Shown here: positions 16,592 to 26,500 of the stretch, one piece after another | Layout: every line of letters starts with the position of its first letter | Numbering within the stretch: the first letter of the stretch is position 1 | DNA from: an uncultured Bacteroides sp. | Lineage (GTDB): Bacteria; Bacteroidota; Bacteroidia; Bacteroidales; Bacteroidaceae | Reading direction: 5' to 3' | NCBI GenBank assembly: GCA_900544675.1 | Contig: UQVZ01000028.1 | Coordinates: forward strand, 1 to 41,661 | Length of the DNA stretch: 41,661 nucleotides | Made by a program: the position numbers and the translations under genes | Notes under the pieces: generated by a model | The model's database searches: none | Told to the model about the DNA's origin: nothing | What the model saw: the letters and a program-made list of their open reading frames with translations, nothing else

Positions 16592-17212
16592 TCAGTTGGT
16601 TTTCGGTTGGTTGGCGGTATCTGCCGGTGCCGTGTCTTCGACGGTGAATATACCGGTATTGTTGTATATCTGGTATTCGGTCATCTGTTGGTTCGACTCG
16701 AAGCCGTAGCCCGTCAATACTTTGTCCGTCTGTTCTATCCGGATGAAGCGGTCGGAATAGATACGCTCTTTGTTCTGGTCCCAGTACATCAGTTGCGTAT
16801 CGAACTTGTCTCCCCGCTGGCTGCGTATGTGCACGTTTCCGCGCAGTTCCCATAATTTCTTAGGTTCGTAAAAATAGGCTGTATCTGCCTTGATGCTGGC
16901 ATCGATACGGAACAGGGTATCGAACTTTTCCAGGTAGATACCCTTCTTGAAAGCCCAATACGGACTGTCTATCCGGCTATAGACCAGCCATTCGGCTGTA
17001 ATGATTTTATAGCGTATCATGCCGGAATCGGAAATGTAGGTTGTAACTCCGGTGGTACGCATATCGGGTATTGAGTCTCCTTTTCCTACTGCAGCTGCCA
17101 GGTTCTCTTTTTTCTTGCACGAAGGCAGGAAAACGAACATCATGGCTATCCATACGATAACCGTCAGGCTAAGCGGGAACATGTATCTCTTGTTTGTCGG
17201 TTTATGGGGCAT
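16592..17212 (-). CDS. lptC: LPS export protein LptC, lipoprotein form
   Basis: A 206-aa protein with an N-terminal hydrophobic segment ending in LPSC, a probable lipobox at about residue 32. It is followed by an LptC-type beta-jellyroll rich in alternating strands (SDSGMIRYKIITAEWLVY; ELRGNVHIRSQRGDKFDTQ). LptC bridges the inner-membrane LptBFG transporter and periplasmic LptA to carry LPS outward. It is flanked by a TPR protein gene upstream (9-base gap) and the CNNM protein downstream, in a coaX-to-ppiD gene order. The C terminus is predicted disordered (TANQPKTN). Confidence 0.9.
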   Translation of the reverse strand: MPHKPTNKRYMFPLSLTVIVWIAMMFVFLPSCKKKENLAAAVGKGDSIPDMRTTGVTTYISDSGMIRYKIITAEWLVYSRIDSPYWAFKKGIYLEKFDTLFRIDASIKADTAYFYEPKKLWELRGNVHIRSQRGDKFDTQLMYWDQNKERIYSDRFIRIEQTDKVLTGYGFESNQQMTEYQIYNNTGIFTVEDTAPADTANQPKTN

Positions 17213-17221
17213 AATATTGGT

Positions 17222-18577
17222 TTATCTTAAAATTATGGTTTCATTTATCCAGCCGCCGATGATGACGGCATTCCCTTTCTGCAAGCCTAAGTCGGCAAGC
17301 GATTTTGCGTTAGGAATATGTTTGGTATATGCGTCGATAAGCCGCGTGGCTTCGTCCGTCAGGCTTGCATCGACGGTTTGTGCTTTCTTCAATTTATCGA
17401 TTACGGCATAGAACGTGCATTGGTTCAGTGTCGTCTCTTTACACCAGTTGGGATTCGAAGCATACATCTGGGCTATCAGTATGTAGGCTTTCCCATCGTC
17501 CTTATTGAAGTCGATGGATTTTTGGGCGAACTGTTTTGCCCGTTTCCATTGCTTTTGCCTGAACAAGACGATGGCGGCATCATAGCAGTAAGCGGCTTTC
17601 CGGACCGAATCGGGGTCAAGCATAATGGCTTCTTCGAAGAACGTGATGCTTTTGTCTGTTTCTCCCCGCTTGTAGCAAAGGCGTCCGCATCCCGCTGCAT
17701 TCTCGGCTGTAGGAGTCAGTTCGTATGCTGCTTCGCAAGCCATCAGGTAAGCGTCTTCTCCGGTGCATTTCAGTTGCTTCAATGTCGATATTACCTGGTT
17801 GAGGTAGGAGAGGTCTGTCCTGTGCCGTGCTATCTTGGGAGCATATATCTTTTGCAGCTTTTCGCAGGTGGCTTGTTCGCTTTCGATGAAACGGGAGTCG
17901 ATATAGTCTTTGGTCATAGTCCATAAGGGCTGTTCCTGTGCATCAGACCCCGTTCGCTTTAACTGGGCGTTGGCGTAATGCAATGCTGTCAGGTAGTCTT
18001 GGATGAACTGTTCGATGTGGTCGGCATCCGCTTTCAGCTTTTGCAGAGATAAGTCCATCAGGTCTTGCAACATGAAGTAGGTAGAGTTTTCTTTTTCCTG
18101 GCTTATGGCTTGTTGTTCCATGCGGTATGCCTTGTCGATATCCGGATGCATGGAGAACATCACGTAATCGTGTACTTTCATTCCCATAATAAAGCCGGAT
18201 GTAACAGGAGCAGAAGCCAATGTGTTGAGCGAGTCCAGGTAGTTGATGCATTGGTCGTGTACCGCTATCAGTTCTTTCAGGTAATGTTCTTTATCTTCTT
18301 CATTTGCCGACTCGGCAATCAGCGCGCGCAGAATCTGGGTTCCGTTGGTATAGGTGCTGATTTGTGCCCACGGAGTTTCCTCGAATACAGCTTTCCACGG
18401 TACATACGCTTTGCGATAGTCGTTCGCCTGCATGTAGCCTTTATAAAGGACGATATTTTGCCGGCAACGGACACTGTCTTCACCGTGTCCGAAGCGCGAA
18501 CCATCTTCTTTTCCTGTTTGTGCACAGAGCGGGATGGAACAAAGAAACCATATAGCCAACAGCCCTACATATTTCAT
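17222..18577 (-). CDS. Exported tetratricopeptide-repeat protein
   Basis: A 451-aa protein with a Sec signal peptide (LLAIWFLCSIPLCAQ, cleavage near residue 20) and several TPR-like helical repeats, clearest at about 275-370 (ACEAAYELTPTAENAAGCGRL; ITFFEEAIMLDPDSVRKAAY; AKQFAQKSIDFNKDDGKAY). It is predicted periplasmic and probably a scaffold. It lies between a beta-barrel-like outer-membrane gene and lptC, with a 9-base gap to lptC and 25 bases to the upstream gene, suggesting an envelope assembly role. No enzymatic motif is visible and function is unknown. Confidence 0.85.
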   Translation of the reverse strand: MKYVGLLAIWFLCSIPLCAQTGKEDGSRFGHGEDSVRCRQNIVLYKGYMQANDYRKAYVPWKAVFEETPWAQISTYTNGTQILRALIAESANEEDKEHYLKELIAVHDQCINYLDSLNTLASAPVTSGFIMGMKVHDYVMFSMHPDIDKAYRMEQQAISQEKENSTYFMLQDLMDLSLQKLKADADHIEQFIQDYLTALHYANAQLKRTGSDAQEQPLWTMTKDYIDSRFIESEQATCEKLQKIYAPKIARHRTDLSYLNQVISTLKQLKCTGEDAYLMACEAAYELTPTAENAAGCGRLCYKRGETDKSITFFEEAIMLDPDSVRKAAYCYDAAIVLFRQKQWKRAKQFAQKSIDFNKDDGKAYILIAQMYASNPNWCKETTLNQCTFYAVIDKLKKAQTVDASLTDEATRLIDAYTKHIPNAKSLADLGLQKGNAVIIGGWINETIILR

Positions 18578-18602
18578 GACATCGGGTTTCCGGTCGCTTT
18601 CA

Positions 18603-19865
18603 TTAGTTGACTTTCCACTTCATGAACCAGCGTTCGTTGAAGGTCAGCCCTAATTTGATGACAAAACGGTCTTCCGACAACAGGTTGGATACAGAGGGTT
18701 TTACCCGTACATATTGACCTGTCAGGCTCAAGATGGTTTTATACTGGAACACGTTAAGGGGGAATCCGAATCCGGCACTGATGCTGTATTCAGACGGACC
18801 TTCGTATTGGGGAAGTTTCAGGTAAGGAGTAGCATAGTTGAATCCCACGCGGTAACGGATACGTTGCAAATAGTTTCTTCCGAGAGGGTTGGGCAGAAAC
18901 TCGGCTCCTATGGCTATCTTCGTCCGGTCCTTGTACATATTGTCAAGGTTCTGGTATTTTACTGAAGACCATTTCTGCAAGGTATAGTCGGCTCCGATAG
19001 TTAAATTGTCCTTGTGCGTATAGGCAAGGCCGGCACCGAATGTGTGTGGAATGCCGTATGCGTCCTTCAGGACCGTTTCATTGGTTACCGAATAGTTTTC
19101 ATTGTCCGTGACTTGGATGCCTCGCGTGTCGGTAGAACCTAATACATGCCCCAGTCCGTATACCAAACCTAACGTAAGGTTATCCTCTTTGCCCACCTTT
19201 TGGGTGTATTGCAAACCGAAGTCAGCCACATAACTTTTGACTCTGACACTGTTGTAGACGATGGTCTGGTCGCTGTTGGTGTTGAACGCGACACTCGACT
19301 GATAATCCAGGCTACCATAGATGTATCCGGCACTGGCTCCGATAGAAAGATTGTCCAGTATCTTGAAGCCCAGTCCCGCAGTAACCTGTTGCAGTCCACC
19401 GTCCCCATAAAACGTATTGGTGGCGGTATAATCTTCGTTTCCTTCTACCGGTGTGGTGGTCGAGAAATTATATCCTACATTCGAGAATGGAGTAAAGCCG
19501 ATGGCAAAGCCCAGCCGCTTGTGCAGGCGGAATTGCATGGCTATATAGTCGAAACTGGAGTTTTTGGCGTTGGAGCTGATTCCGTTTTCCTTGTAGTTGG
19601 AGCTTTTCAGGCTCATGCCCAAGTCGAACATAAACGAGAGTGAATCGACGGAAGATATGGAAGCCGGATTGGTCAGGTTGATGTTTCCGCTGTAACGCAT
19701 ACCGTAACCTACGCCTCCCATGGCGGCATTGTTGGCAAATCCCCGGTCGGACAAATCACCCAAACCATATCGTGTATAAGGAGAGTTTGTGCTCGATTGG
19801 GCGATAGCCGTCAGGCAGCTTCCTAACATCAGCACGCTAAAGAGAAGTACTTTATTTCTTAACAT
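18603..19865 (-). CDS. Outer-membrane beta-barrel protein, FadL/OmpP1-like
   Basis: A 420-aa protein with a signal peptide (VLMLGSCLTAIAQS). The next segment, TNSPYTRYGLGD, is typical of Bacteroidetes putative outer-membrane proteins. Family-like NPAS (INLTNPASISSVDSL) and many alternating amphipathic strands (FRLHKRLGFAIGFTPFS; LTLGLVYGLG) end at an aromatic C-terminal strand (FNERWFMKWKV). It resembles the FadL-like hydrophobic-compound porin fold, although substrate and exact family are uncertain. Its start overlaps the coaX stop by 14 bases, which implies translational coupling. Confidence 0.8.
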   Translation of the reverse strand: MLRNKVLLFSVLMLGSCLTAIAQSSTNSPYTRYGLGDLSDRGFANNAAMGGVGYGMRYSGNINLTNPASISSVDSLSFMFDLGMSLKSSNYKENGISSNAKNSSFDYIAMQFRLHKRLGFAIGFTPFSNVGYNFSTTTPVEGNEDYTATNTFYGDGGLQQVTAGLGFKILDNLSIGASAGYIYGSLDYQSSVAFNTNSDQTIVYNSVRVKSYVADFGLQYTQKVGKEDNLTLGLVYGLGHVLGSTDTRGIQVTDNENYSVTNETVLKDAYGIPHTFGAGLAYTHKDNLTIGADYTLQKWSSVKYQNLDNMYKDRTKIAIGAEFLPNPLGRNYLQRIRYRVGFNYATPYLKLPQYEGPSEYSISAGFGFPLNVFQYKTILSLTGQYVRVKPSVSNLLSEDRFVIKLGLTFNERWFMKWKVN

Positions 19866-20580
19866 TATAGTTCAATATTCTGTTTAAACCTTTCAACACT
19901 AAAAATCTGTCTGCAAAGATGATACTTTTTAAGTTTGTATCAAAAGAAAATTTATCTCCTCCGGTTAAAAAAACCAAAAGGTCGGGATATTTTTTTTGCA
20001 TCAGATGGATATAGCCCGTTATTTCGAATTCAATCCCCTTGATGACTCCGGCACGGATAGCGGTTTCGGTACTGTATCCGAACTCGGGCAAATCGCCGCC
20101 CTTTTCTATCAGAGGAAGCTTGTCGCAACAAGCGTTCAGGGCCTTGAAGCGGGTGTAGATGCCCGGTGAGATGTTTCCTCCCCAATAGCATCCTTCCGCG
20201 TCGATGAACTCATAGGTCAGGGCGGTGCCTGCATCTACTACCAGCAGGTTTTTACCGGGACACAGGTAGTTGGCTCCTACTACGGCCGCCAGCCGGTCCA
20301 TGCCCAGGGTCTTGGGGGTTTTATACATGTTCCGGATAGGAATGGGGGTTTCGTATGTTAACTCCAAGATGGGCAGCTCTATTTTTCTCAATTGCCTGCG
20401 GATGGTATTGCTCAGCGAGATGACCGACGCGATGATGATTTGTTCGATGGGATAGCGGTGGCATAGCATGGGAAGACAGTCCAGTGAGTGGTTTGACCCA
20501 CGGATGATTTCTACCATGTCTTCCTTGTCGAACACGGCCAGTTTGGCAACGGTATTGCCTATGTCGATTACTAAGTTCAC
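19852..20580 (-). CDS. coaX: Type III pantothenate kinase
   Basis: A 242-aa ATP-dependent pantothenate kinase catalysing the first step of CoA synthesis. Motifs of the ASKHA fold are present: DIGNTVAKLAVFD at residues 6-18, GMDRLAAVVGA, the second phosphate motif DAGTALTYEF, and GGDKFSF near the C terminus. The length is normal. It heads the minus-strand cluster and is divergent from the Lnb-like gene. A one-mismatch -7 box (TTACTTTG) lies at 20604-20611. Its 3' end overlaps the outer-membrane gene by 14 bases. Confidence 0.96.
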   Translation of the reverse strand: MNLVIDIGNTVAKLAVFDKEDMVEIIRGSNHSLDCLPMLCHRYPIEQIIIASVISLSNTIRRQLRKIELPILELTYETPIPIRNMYKTPKTLGMDRLAAVVGANYLCPGKNLLVVDAGTALTYEFIDAEGCYWGGNISPGIYTRFKALNACCDKLPLIEKGGDLPEFGYSTETAIRAGVIKGIEFEITGYIHLMQKKYPDLLVFLTGGDKFSFDTNLKSIIFADRFLVLKGLNRILNYNVKK

Positions 20581-20652
20581 TTCTTTTTTCGTTTTTTGCG
20601 GTGCAAAGTAAACTAAAAAATAAATAGGTCACGCAATAAAACTCGGATTTTC

Positions 20653-20684
20653 TTTCGGACATCTGATTATTCCTTGTATTTTTG
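20653..20684 (+). promoter_or_regulatory. Promoter of the Lnb-like gene
   Basis: A -7 box TATTTTTG at 20677-20684 with a 20-base spacer from TTTC at 20653-20656, a weak -33. The ATG is 31 bases downstream. This promoter probably also serves the coupled phosphatase-like gene. Confidence 0.6.
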
Positions 20685-20714
20685 CACCCGAATTGAGACT
20701 GAAATGAATATATA

Positions 20715-21893
20715 ATGAAGAGAAAACCCATCTATCTGTTCTTGGCGTTGCTTATAGTTAACATGGCTCACGCATCCGGCTTCAAGTCGGACAGCATACG
20801 GTTCAGTTTGGTTACCTGTGCTCCGGGAAGTGAAATCTATGCGCATTTCGGGCATACGGCCATCCGTTACGAAAACTATACGCGAAGAACCGACCTGGTT
20901 TTCAACTATGGCATGTTCAGCTTCGGGACGCCTCATTTCGTCTGGCGTTTTGTGAAGGGAGAGACCGATTACCAGTTGGGGATTACACCTTATATATATT
21001 TTGTAGAAGAATATACCATGCGCGGCTCCTCGGTCTACCAGCAAGTATTGAACCTGACTCAGGACGAAAAACTGAAGCTGCTTGCCTTGCTCGAAGAAAA
21101 TTACCGCCCCGAGAACCGCGTGTACCGTTATAATTATTTCTATGATAACTGTACTACCCGTGCCCGTGACCGGATAGAGGAAGCTATCAACGGCAAGGTG
21201 GTGTATGCCGATTCGATAAGCGGGAAGACTTTCCGCAGTATTGTGCATGAATTTACTACGGAGGCCCCGTGGGATGAGTTCGGCATCGACTTATGCCTGG
21301 GCGCGGAAGCCGACAAACCGATAGGGAAGCGCTTGCAGATGTTTGCGCCTTTCTATATGCTGCATTATGCCGATAGCGCCTATATCGTGGCGCCCGACGG
21401 TTCTAGACGTCCGTTGGTATCCGAAAAGACGACCATTGTGGATGTCGACCCCGAACCGGTAGAGGCGGGTTTCCCGTTATCTCCCCTGACGTGCGGAGTC
21501 CTGTTCCTTGCGGTATGTGTCCTGATGGGATGGATACAATGGAAGCGTCGGCGCGTATGGTGGGGCTGGGATTTGCTCTTGTGCACCTTGCAGGGACTTG
21601 CCGGATGCGTTGTGGCTTTCCTGTTTTTCTTCTCTATCCACCCGACGGTAGGCTCCAACTGGCTGCTCTGGTTGTTCAATCCGATACCTTTATTTTACCT
21701 TCCGTTCCTGCTTTGGCACGAGATAAAGGGGCGAAAAGACCCTTATCACCTCATAAATATGGTGTATTTAACATTATTTATGGTGATATTCCTGATTTGT
21801 GGGCAAAAATTTAATTTAACAATATTACCTTTGGCACTCGGTTTGCTGGTAAACTCTGTGAGCCGTGTTTTAGTTTGGAATAAAAAGAAATGA
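20715..21893 (+). CDS. DUF4105 / Lnb-type membrane protein, probable lipoprotein N-acyltransferase
   Basis: A 392-aa protein with a signal-like N terminus, a periplasmic domain (about 25-230) and about five C-terminal membrane segments (about 255-390). The periplasmic part has conserved thiol-enzyme-like motifs: TCAPGSEIYAHFGHTAIRY with C35, H44 and H47, and YFYDNCTTRARD with C146. From memory, the Bacteroides lipoprotein N-acyltransferase Lnb (BT_4364 in B. thetaiotaomicron) belongs to this family and is located near secA. I cannot verify this here. It is coupled to the next gene by a four-base ATGA overlap. It could be a paralogue with another acyl acceptor. Confidence 0.8.
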   Translation: MKRKPIYLFLALLIVNMAHASGFKSDSIRFSLVTCAPGSEIYAHFGHTAIRYENYTRRTDLVFNYGMFSFGTPHFVWRFVKGETDYQLGITPYIYFVEEYTMRGSSVYQQVLNLTQDEKLKLLALLEENYRPENRVYRYNYFYDNCTTRARDRIEEAINGKVVYADSISGKTFRSIVHEFTTEAPWDEFGIDLCLGAEADKPIGKRLQMFAPFYMLHYADSAYIVAPDGSRRPLVSEKTTIVDVDPEPVEAGFPLSPLTCGVLFLAVCVLMGWIQWKRRRVWWGWDLLLCTLQGLAGCVVAFLFFFSIHPTVGSNWLLWLFNPIPLFYLPFLLWHEIKGRKDPYHLINMVYLTLFMVIFLICGQKFNLTILPLALGLLVNSVSRVLVWNKKK

Positions 21894-23473
21894 AAGAACG
21901 CATACTGACATCTTTAATTACCGTCATTGTCTTGACTGGTCTGCAGGCGCAGACTACGTCGCCCGTACCCCGTCTGGTCGTGGGACTGACCATCGACCAG
22001 CTCCGTTCGGATTACATCGAGGCGTTCTCTGCCCTGTATGGCGAGAAAGGCTTCAAGCGGCTGATGAAAGAAGGACGTGTGTATTGCAATGCAGAATACG
22101 ATTTCATCAATATGGACCGCTCGTCGGCGGTGGCTTCTGTCTATACCGGGACTACACCTTATTATAATGGTATCGTAGGCAACCGCTGGATGGACCGCAA
22201 TACGCTGCGGATGATAAAGTGCGTAGACGACCCTGCCTATATGGGCATTTACACTTCCGAGAGCACTTCGCCCCAACACTTGTTGGTCTCTACTTTGTCG
22301 GACGAGCTGATGGTGGCTTCGAATGGTGCCGCTGAGGTTTATTCGATTGCTCCTACGCGTGAGATGGCTGTCCTTTCGGCAGGGCATGCGGCAAAGTGTG
22401 CGCTTTGGCTGAACGACGAGACCGGCAAATGGTGCGGCTCTACTTATTATGGCACTTTCCCCGAATGGGTGACGACATACAATGATTACGAAGGGCTCGA
22501 TTTCCGTATCGGAAGCCTGACGTGGGGACCTTACCTGCCCGTCACTTCGTATCGCTATGTGACCTCTTCGGTCAAGCAAGTGACTTTCAAGCATGATTTC
22601 TCTGACGAGCGCGGAGAGAAATACCGCAAGTTCAAGACCAGTCCGTATGTGAACGATGAGGTGAACCGCCTGGTGAACGCTTGCCTGCAAAACACACAGG
22701 TAGGGAAGGACAATATCCCCGATTTGCTTACCCTCTCGTATTATGCGGGCAATTATGCCCATAAGCCGAATACGGAGTATGCGATGGAAATCCAGGACAT
22801 GTATGTGCGCCTGGACCAGTCAATAGCGGACCTGCTGGACTTGATTGACCGGAAAGTAGGATTGGCGAATACCTTGTTCTTTATTACCTCTACGGGCTAT
22901 GTGGATGCCGAACCCAAAGATGCAGCCCAATACCGTATCCCCAGCGGTGAGTTTCATATCGAGCGTTGTGCCGCTCTGTTGAATATGTACCTGATGGCGG
23001 TATATGGCCCCGGCCAATATGTAGAGACTTATTACGACCGTCAAATTTATTTAAATCATAAACTGATAGAGGACCGTAAGCTGAACCTGACGGAGATATT
23101 GAACCGTGCTTCCGATTTCGTGGTGCAGATGAGCGGTGTGCGTACGGCTTACTCTTCGCAACGCCTGTTGCTGGGAGCATGGACTCCGCGTATCGATAAA
23201 ATCCGCAACACGTTCAATTCGAAGTGTTCGGGCGATATATATGTGGAAATCATGCCCGGGTGGTCGGTTATCGATGAAGCCTCACATTCCACTCATGTTG
23301 TGCGTGATACATACGCTTCGGTCCCGCTTGTTTTCATAGGTAACAATATAAAGCCGGAAATTCTGTATACACCGGTCAAGGTAGCTACCATTGCTCCTAC
23401 AGTAGCTCATTTCATGCGCATTCGGGCGCCCAACGCCGCCATGTCGGCCCCTCTTACGGGCATTCGCAAGTAA
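21890..23473 (+). CDS. Alkaline-phosphatase superfamily protein, probable pseudoenzyme
   Basis: A 527-aa exported protein (signal peptide, residues 1-20) with the PafA/NPP-like fold. The opening LTIDQLRSDY (D36) and RLDQSIADLLDLID fit the family. However, the usual active-site Thr/His segment is NMDRSSAVASVYTG (74-87), the expected Asp-xxx-His site reads SYYAGNYAHKP (no Asp), and the normal DHG motif is replaced by TSTGY (333-337). Only one candidate His remains near 466-469. This argues for loss of the two-metal catalytic site. It is translationally coupled to the Lnb-like gene, with secA 100 bases downstream. Confidence 0.85.
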   Translation: MKERILTSLITVIVLTGLQAQTTSPVPRLVVGLTIDQLRSDYIEAFSALYGEKGFKRLMKEGRVYCNAEYDFINMDRSSAVASVYTGTTPYYNGIVGNRWMDRNTLRMIKCVDDPAYMGIYTSESTSPQHLLVSTLSDELMVASNGAAEVYSIAPTREMAVLSAGHAAKCALWLNDETGKWCGSTYYGTFPEWVTTYNDYEGLDFRIGSLTWGPYLPVTSYRYVTSSVKQVTFKHDFSDERGEKYRKFKTSPYVNDEVNRLVNACLQNTQVGKDNIPDLLTLSYYAGNYAHKPNTEYAMEIQDMYVRLDQSIADLLDLIDRKVGLANTLFFITSTGYVDAEPKDAAQYRIPSGEFHIERCAALLNMYLMAVYGPGQYVETYYDRQIYLNHKLIEDRKLNLTEILNRASDFVVQMSGVRTAYSSQRLLLGAWTPRIDKIRNTFNSKCSGDIYVEIMPGWSVIDEASHSTHVVRDTYASVPLVFIGNNIKPEILYTPVKVATIAPTVAHFMRIRAPNAAMSAPLTGIRK

Positions 23474-23489
23474 TTTGTATCCATGATGT

Positions 23490-23520
23490 TTTCGGATACA
23501 GGGCGAATTTTTTATCTTTG
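23490..23520 (+). promoter_or_regulatory. Promoter of secA
   Basis: A perfect -7 box TATCTTTG at 23513-23520, spacer of 19, -33 box TTTC at 23490-23493. The ATG is 53 bases downstream, leaving an AT-rich leader ending in AAAACAACAACATA. Confidence 0.65.
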
Positions 23521-23573
23521 CAACCGAAATAGAATAATCATTTTTTATCAGAAATAATAAAAACAACAACATA

Positions 23574-26500
23574 ATGGGATTTAATGAATTTATAAGCAAG
23601 ATTTTCGGAAACAAGGCGACTCGCGACATGAAAGAAATCCAGCCGTGGGTGAATAAGGTGAAGGAAGTATATCCGGAAATCCAGAAGTTGACGAACGATG
23701 AGCTGCGTGCCAAGACAGAAGAATTGAAGAAGTACATCAAGGACTCTGCCGTTGAAGAGAACCAGAAGATTGCAGACCTGAAGGCAACCATCGAACAGAC
23801 AGACATCGAAAAGCGTGAACCGATTTTCAATCAGATAGACAAACTGGAGAAAGAAGTTCTCGATAAATACGAAAAAGCATTGAACGACGTATTGCCTACG
23901 GCTTTCGCCATCGTGAAAGATACGGCACGCCGTTTTGCCGAGAATGAGGAAATCGAAGTGACAGCTACGGATATGGACCGTGATCTGGCTGCACAAGGAA
24001 GAGATTTCGTTCGGATAGAGGGCGACAAGGCTATCTGGAAGAACCATTGGATAGCCGGAGGCAATGAGATTACCTGGAACATGGTGCACTATGATGTACA
24101 GCTTTTCGGTGGTGTGGTATTGCATCAGGGCAAGATAGCCGAAATGGCGACAGGTGAAGGTAAGACACTGGTGGCTACGTTGCCGGTATTCCTGAATGCC
24201 TTGACAGGTAATGGCGTACATGTGGTGACGGTCAACGATTACCTGGCAAAGCGTGACTCGGAGTGGATGGGTCCGCTTTATATGTTCCACGGCTTGAGTG
24301 TGGACTGCATCGATAAGCACCAACCCAATTCGGCGGCACGCCGTCGTGCCTATATGGCAGATATCACCTTCGGTACCAATAACGAGTTTGGTTTCGATTA
24401 CTTGCGTGATAACATGGCGGTAAGCCCGAAAGACCTGGTACAGCGTCAGCACAATTATGCTATCGTCGATGAGGTCGACTCCGTATTGATTGATGATGCG
24501 CGTACTCCGTTGATTATTTCCGGTCCGGTGCCTAAAGGCGACGAGCAGTTGTTCGAAGTGCTCCGCCCGCTGGTAGAAAGACTGGTAGAGGCACAGCGCA
24601 AGTTGGCTACCCAATACCTGGCGGACGCCAAGCGTCTGATTGCTTCGGATAAGAAGGAAGACCAGGAAGCCGGTTTCCTCGCCTTGTTCCGCAGCCACAA
24701 GGCTTTGCCTAAGAATAAGCCGCTCATCAAGTTCCTGAGCGAGCCGGGTATCAAGGCAGGTATGCTGAAGACCGAAGAAATCTACATGGAGCAGAACAAC
24801 AAGCGTATGCCCGAAGCGGTAGAACCTCTGTATTTCGTGATAGATGAAAAGCTGAAAAGCGTTGACTTGACCGATAAAGGTATCGACTTGATTACCGGCA
24901 AGTCGCAAGACCCTACCTTGTTTGTGTTGCCTGATATCGCGGCCCAACTTTCGGCTTTGGAAAACGAGCCCGGGCTGAGCGACGAGGAAAAGCTTGCCAA
25001 GAAAGACGAATTCATGACGAACTATGCCATTAAGGCAGAACGTGTACATACCATCAACCAGTTGCTGAAGGCATACACGATGTTCGAAAAAGATACTGAC
25101 TATGTAGTGATGGACGGTCAGGTGAAGATTGTCGACGAACAGACCGGACGTATCATGGAGGGTCGCCGTTGGAGCGATGGCCTGCACCAGGCAGTAGAAG
25201 CCAAAGAAGGAGTGAAGATAGAAGCGGCTACCCAGACATTCGCTACCATTACCTTGCAGAACTATTTCCGTATGTACCATAAGTTGGCTGGTATGACCGG
25301 TACGGCCGAAACGGAAGCGGGCGAGTTCTGGGATATCTATAAGCTGGATGTGGTCGTGATACCGACCAACCGTCCGATAGCCCGTATTGACATGAACGAC
25401 CGTGTGTACAAGACGAAGCGTGAGAAATACAAGGCCGTCATCGAGGAAATCGAAAAGATGGTACAGGCAGGACGTCCGGTGCTGGTAGGTACTACCTCGG
25501 TCGAAATCTCTGAAATGCTGAGCAAGATGCTTACCTTGCGTAAGATTCCTCACAACGTATTGAATGCGAAGCTGCACCAGAAGGAAGCCGAAATCGTGGC
25601 AAAAGCCGGTCAGAGCAGTACGGTGACCATCGCTACCAACATGGCGGGTCGTGGTACGGATATCAAGCTGAGTCCCGAAGTGAAAGCTGCCGGTGGTTTG
25701 GCTATTATCGGTACCGAGCGTCATGAGTCACGCCGTGTTGACCGTCAGTTGCGTGGTCGTGCCGGACGTCAGGGAGACCCGGGTTCTTCCGTATTCTTCG
25801 TATCTCTGGAAGATGACCTGATGCGTCTGTTTGCTTCCGACCGTCTGGCTCATTGGATGGATAAGATGGGATTCAAGGAAGGCGAGATGATAGAACACAG
25901 CATGATTTCGAAATCTATCGAGCGTGCGCAGAAGAAGGTGGAAGAAAACAACTTCGGTATCCGTAAGCGTTTGCTGGAATACGATGACGTGATGAATAAG
26001 CAACGTACGGTGGTCTATACCAAGCGTCGCCACGCCCTGATGGGTGAACGTATCGGAATGGATATCGTAAATATGATCTGGGACCGTGTTGCCGCAGCCG
26101 TTGAAGCTCCCGATTACGAAAACTGCAAAATGGACTTCTTGCAGACTCTTGCCATGGAAGTGCCTTTCAACGAAGAACAGTTCCGTAACGAAAAGAAGGA
26201 AAAGCTTGCTGAAGCAGCCTTCAATGTGGCAATGGAACAGTTCAAGCGCAAGACGGACCGCATGGCACAGGTTGCTTATCCGGTAATCAAGCAGGTATAC
26301 GAAACCCAGGGACACATGTACGAGAATATCCTGATCCCCATCACGGACGGTAAACGCATGTACAACATCTCTTGCAGCCTGAAAGCCGCTTACGACAGCG
26401 AATGTAAGGAAGTGGTAAAAGCGTTTGAAAAGTCTATCCTGCTGCACGTTATCGACGAAGCATGGAAAGAGAACCTCCGTGAACTGGATGAACTGAAGCA

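Noticed and set aside
16584..16853. N-terminal extension of the CNNM protein frame
   Set aside because: It overlaps lptC in another frame and is not hydrophobic or family-like; the ATG at 16583 gives the canonical membrane start.
23538..25724. Very long open frame (728 codons) antisense to secA, plus others antisense to the M3 peptidase and S41 protease
   Set aside because: Lies wholly opposite a well conserved gene, is rich in His/Gln/Arg typical of reverse-frame translation, and has no promoter or domain.
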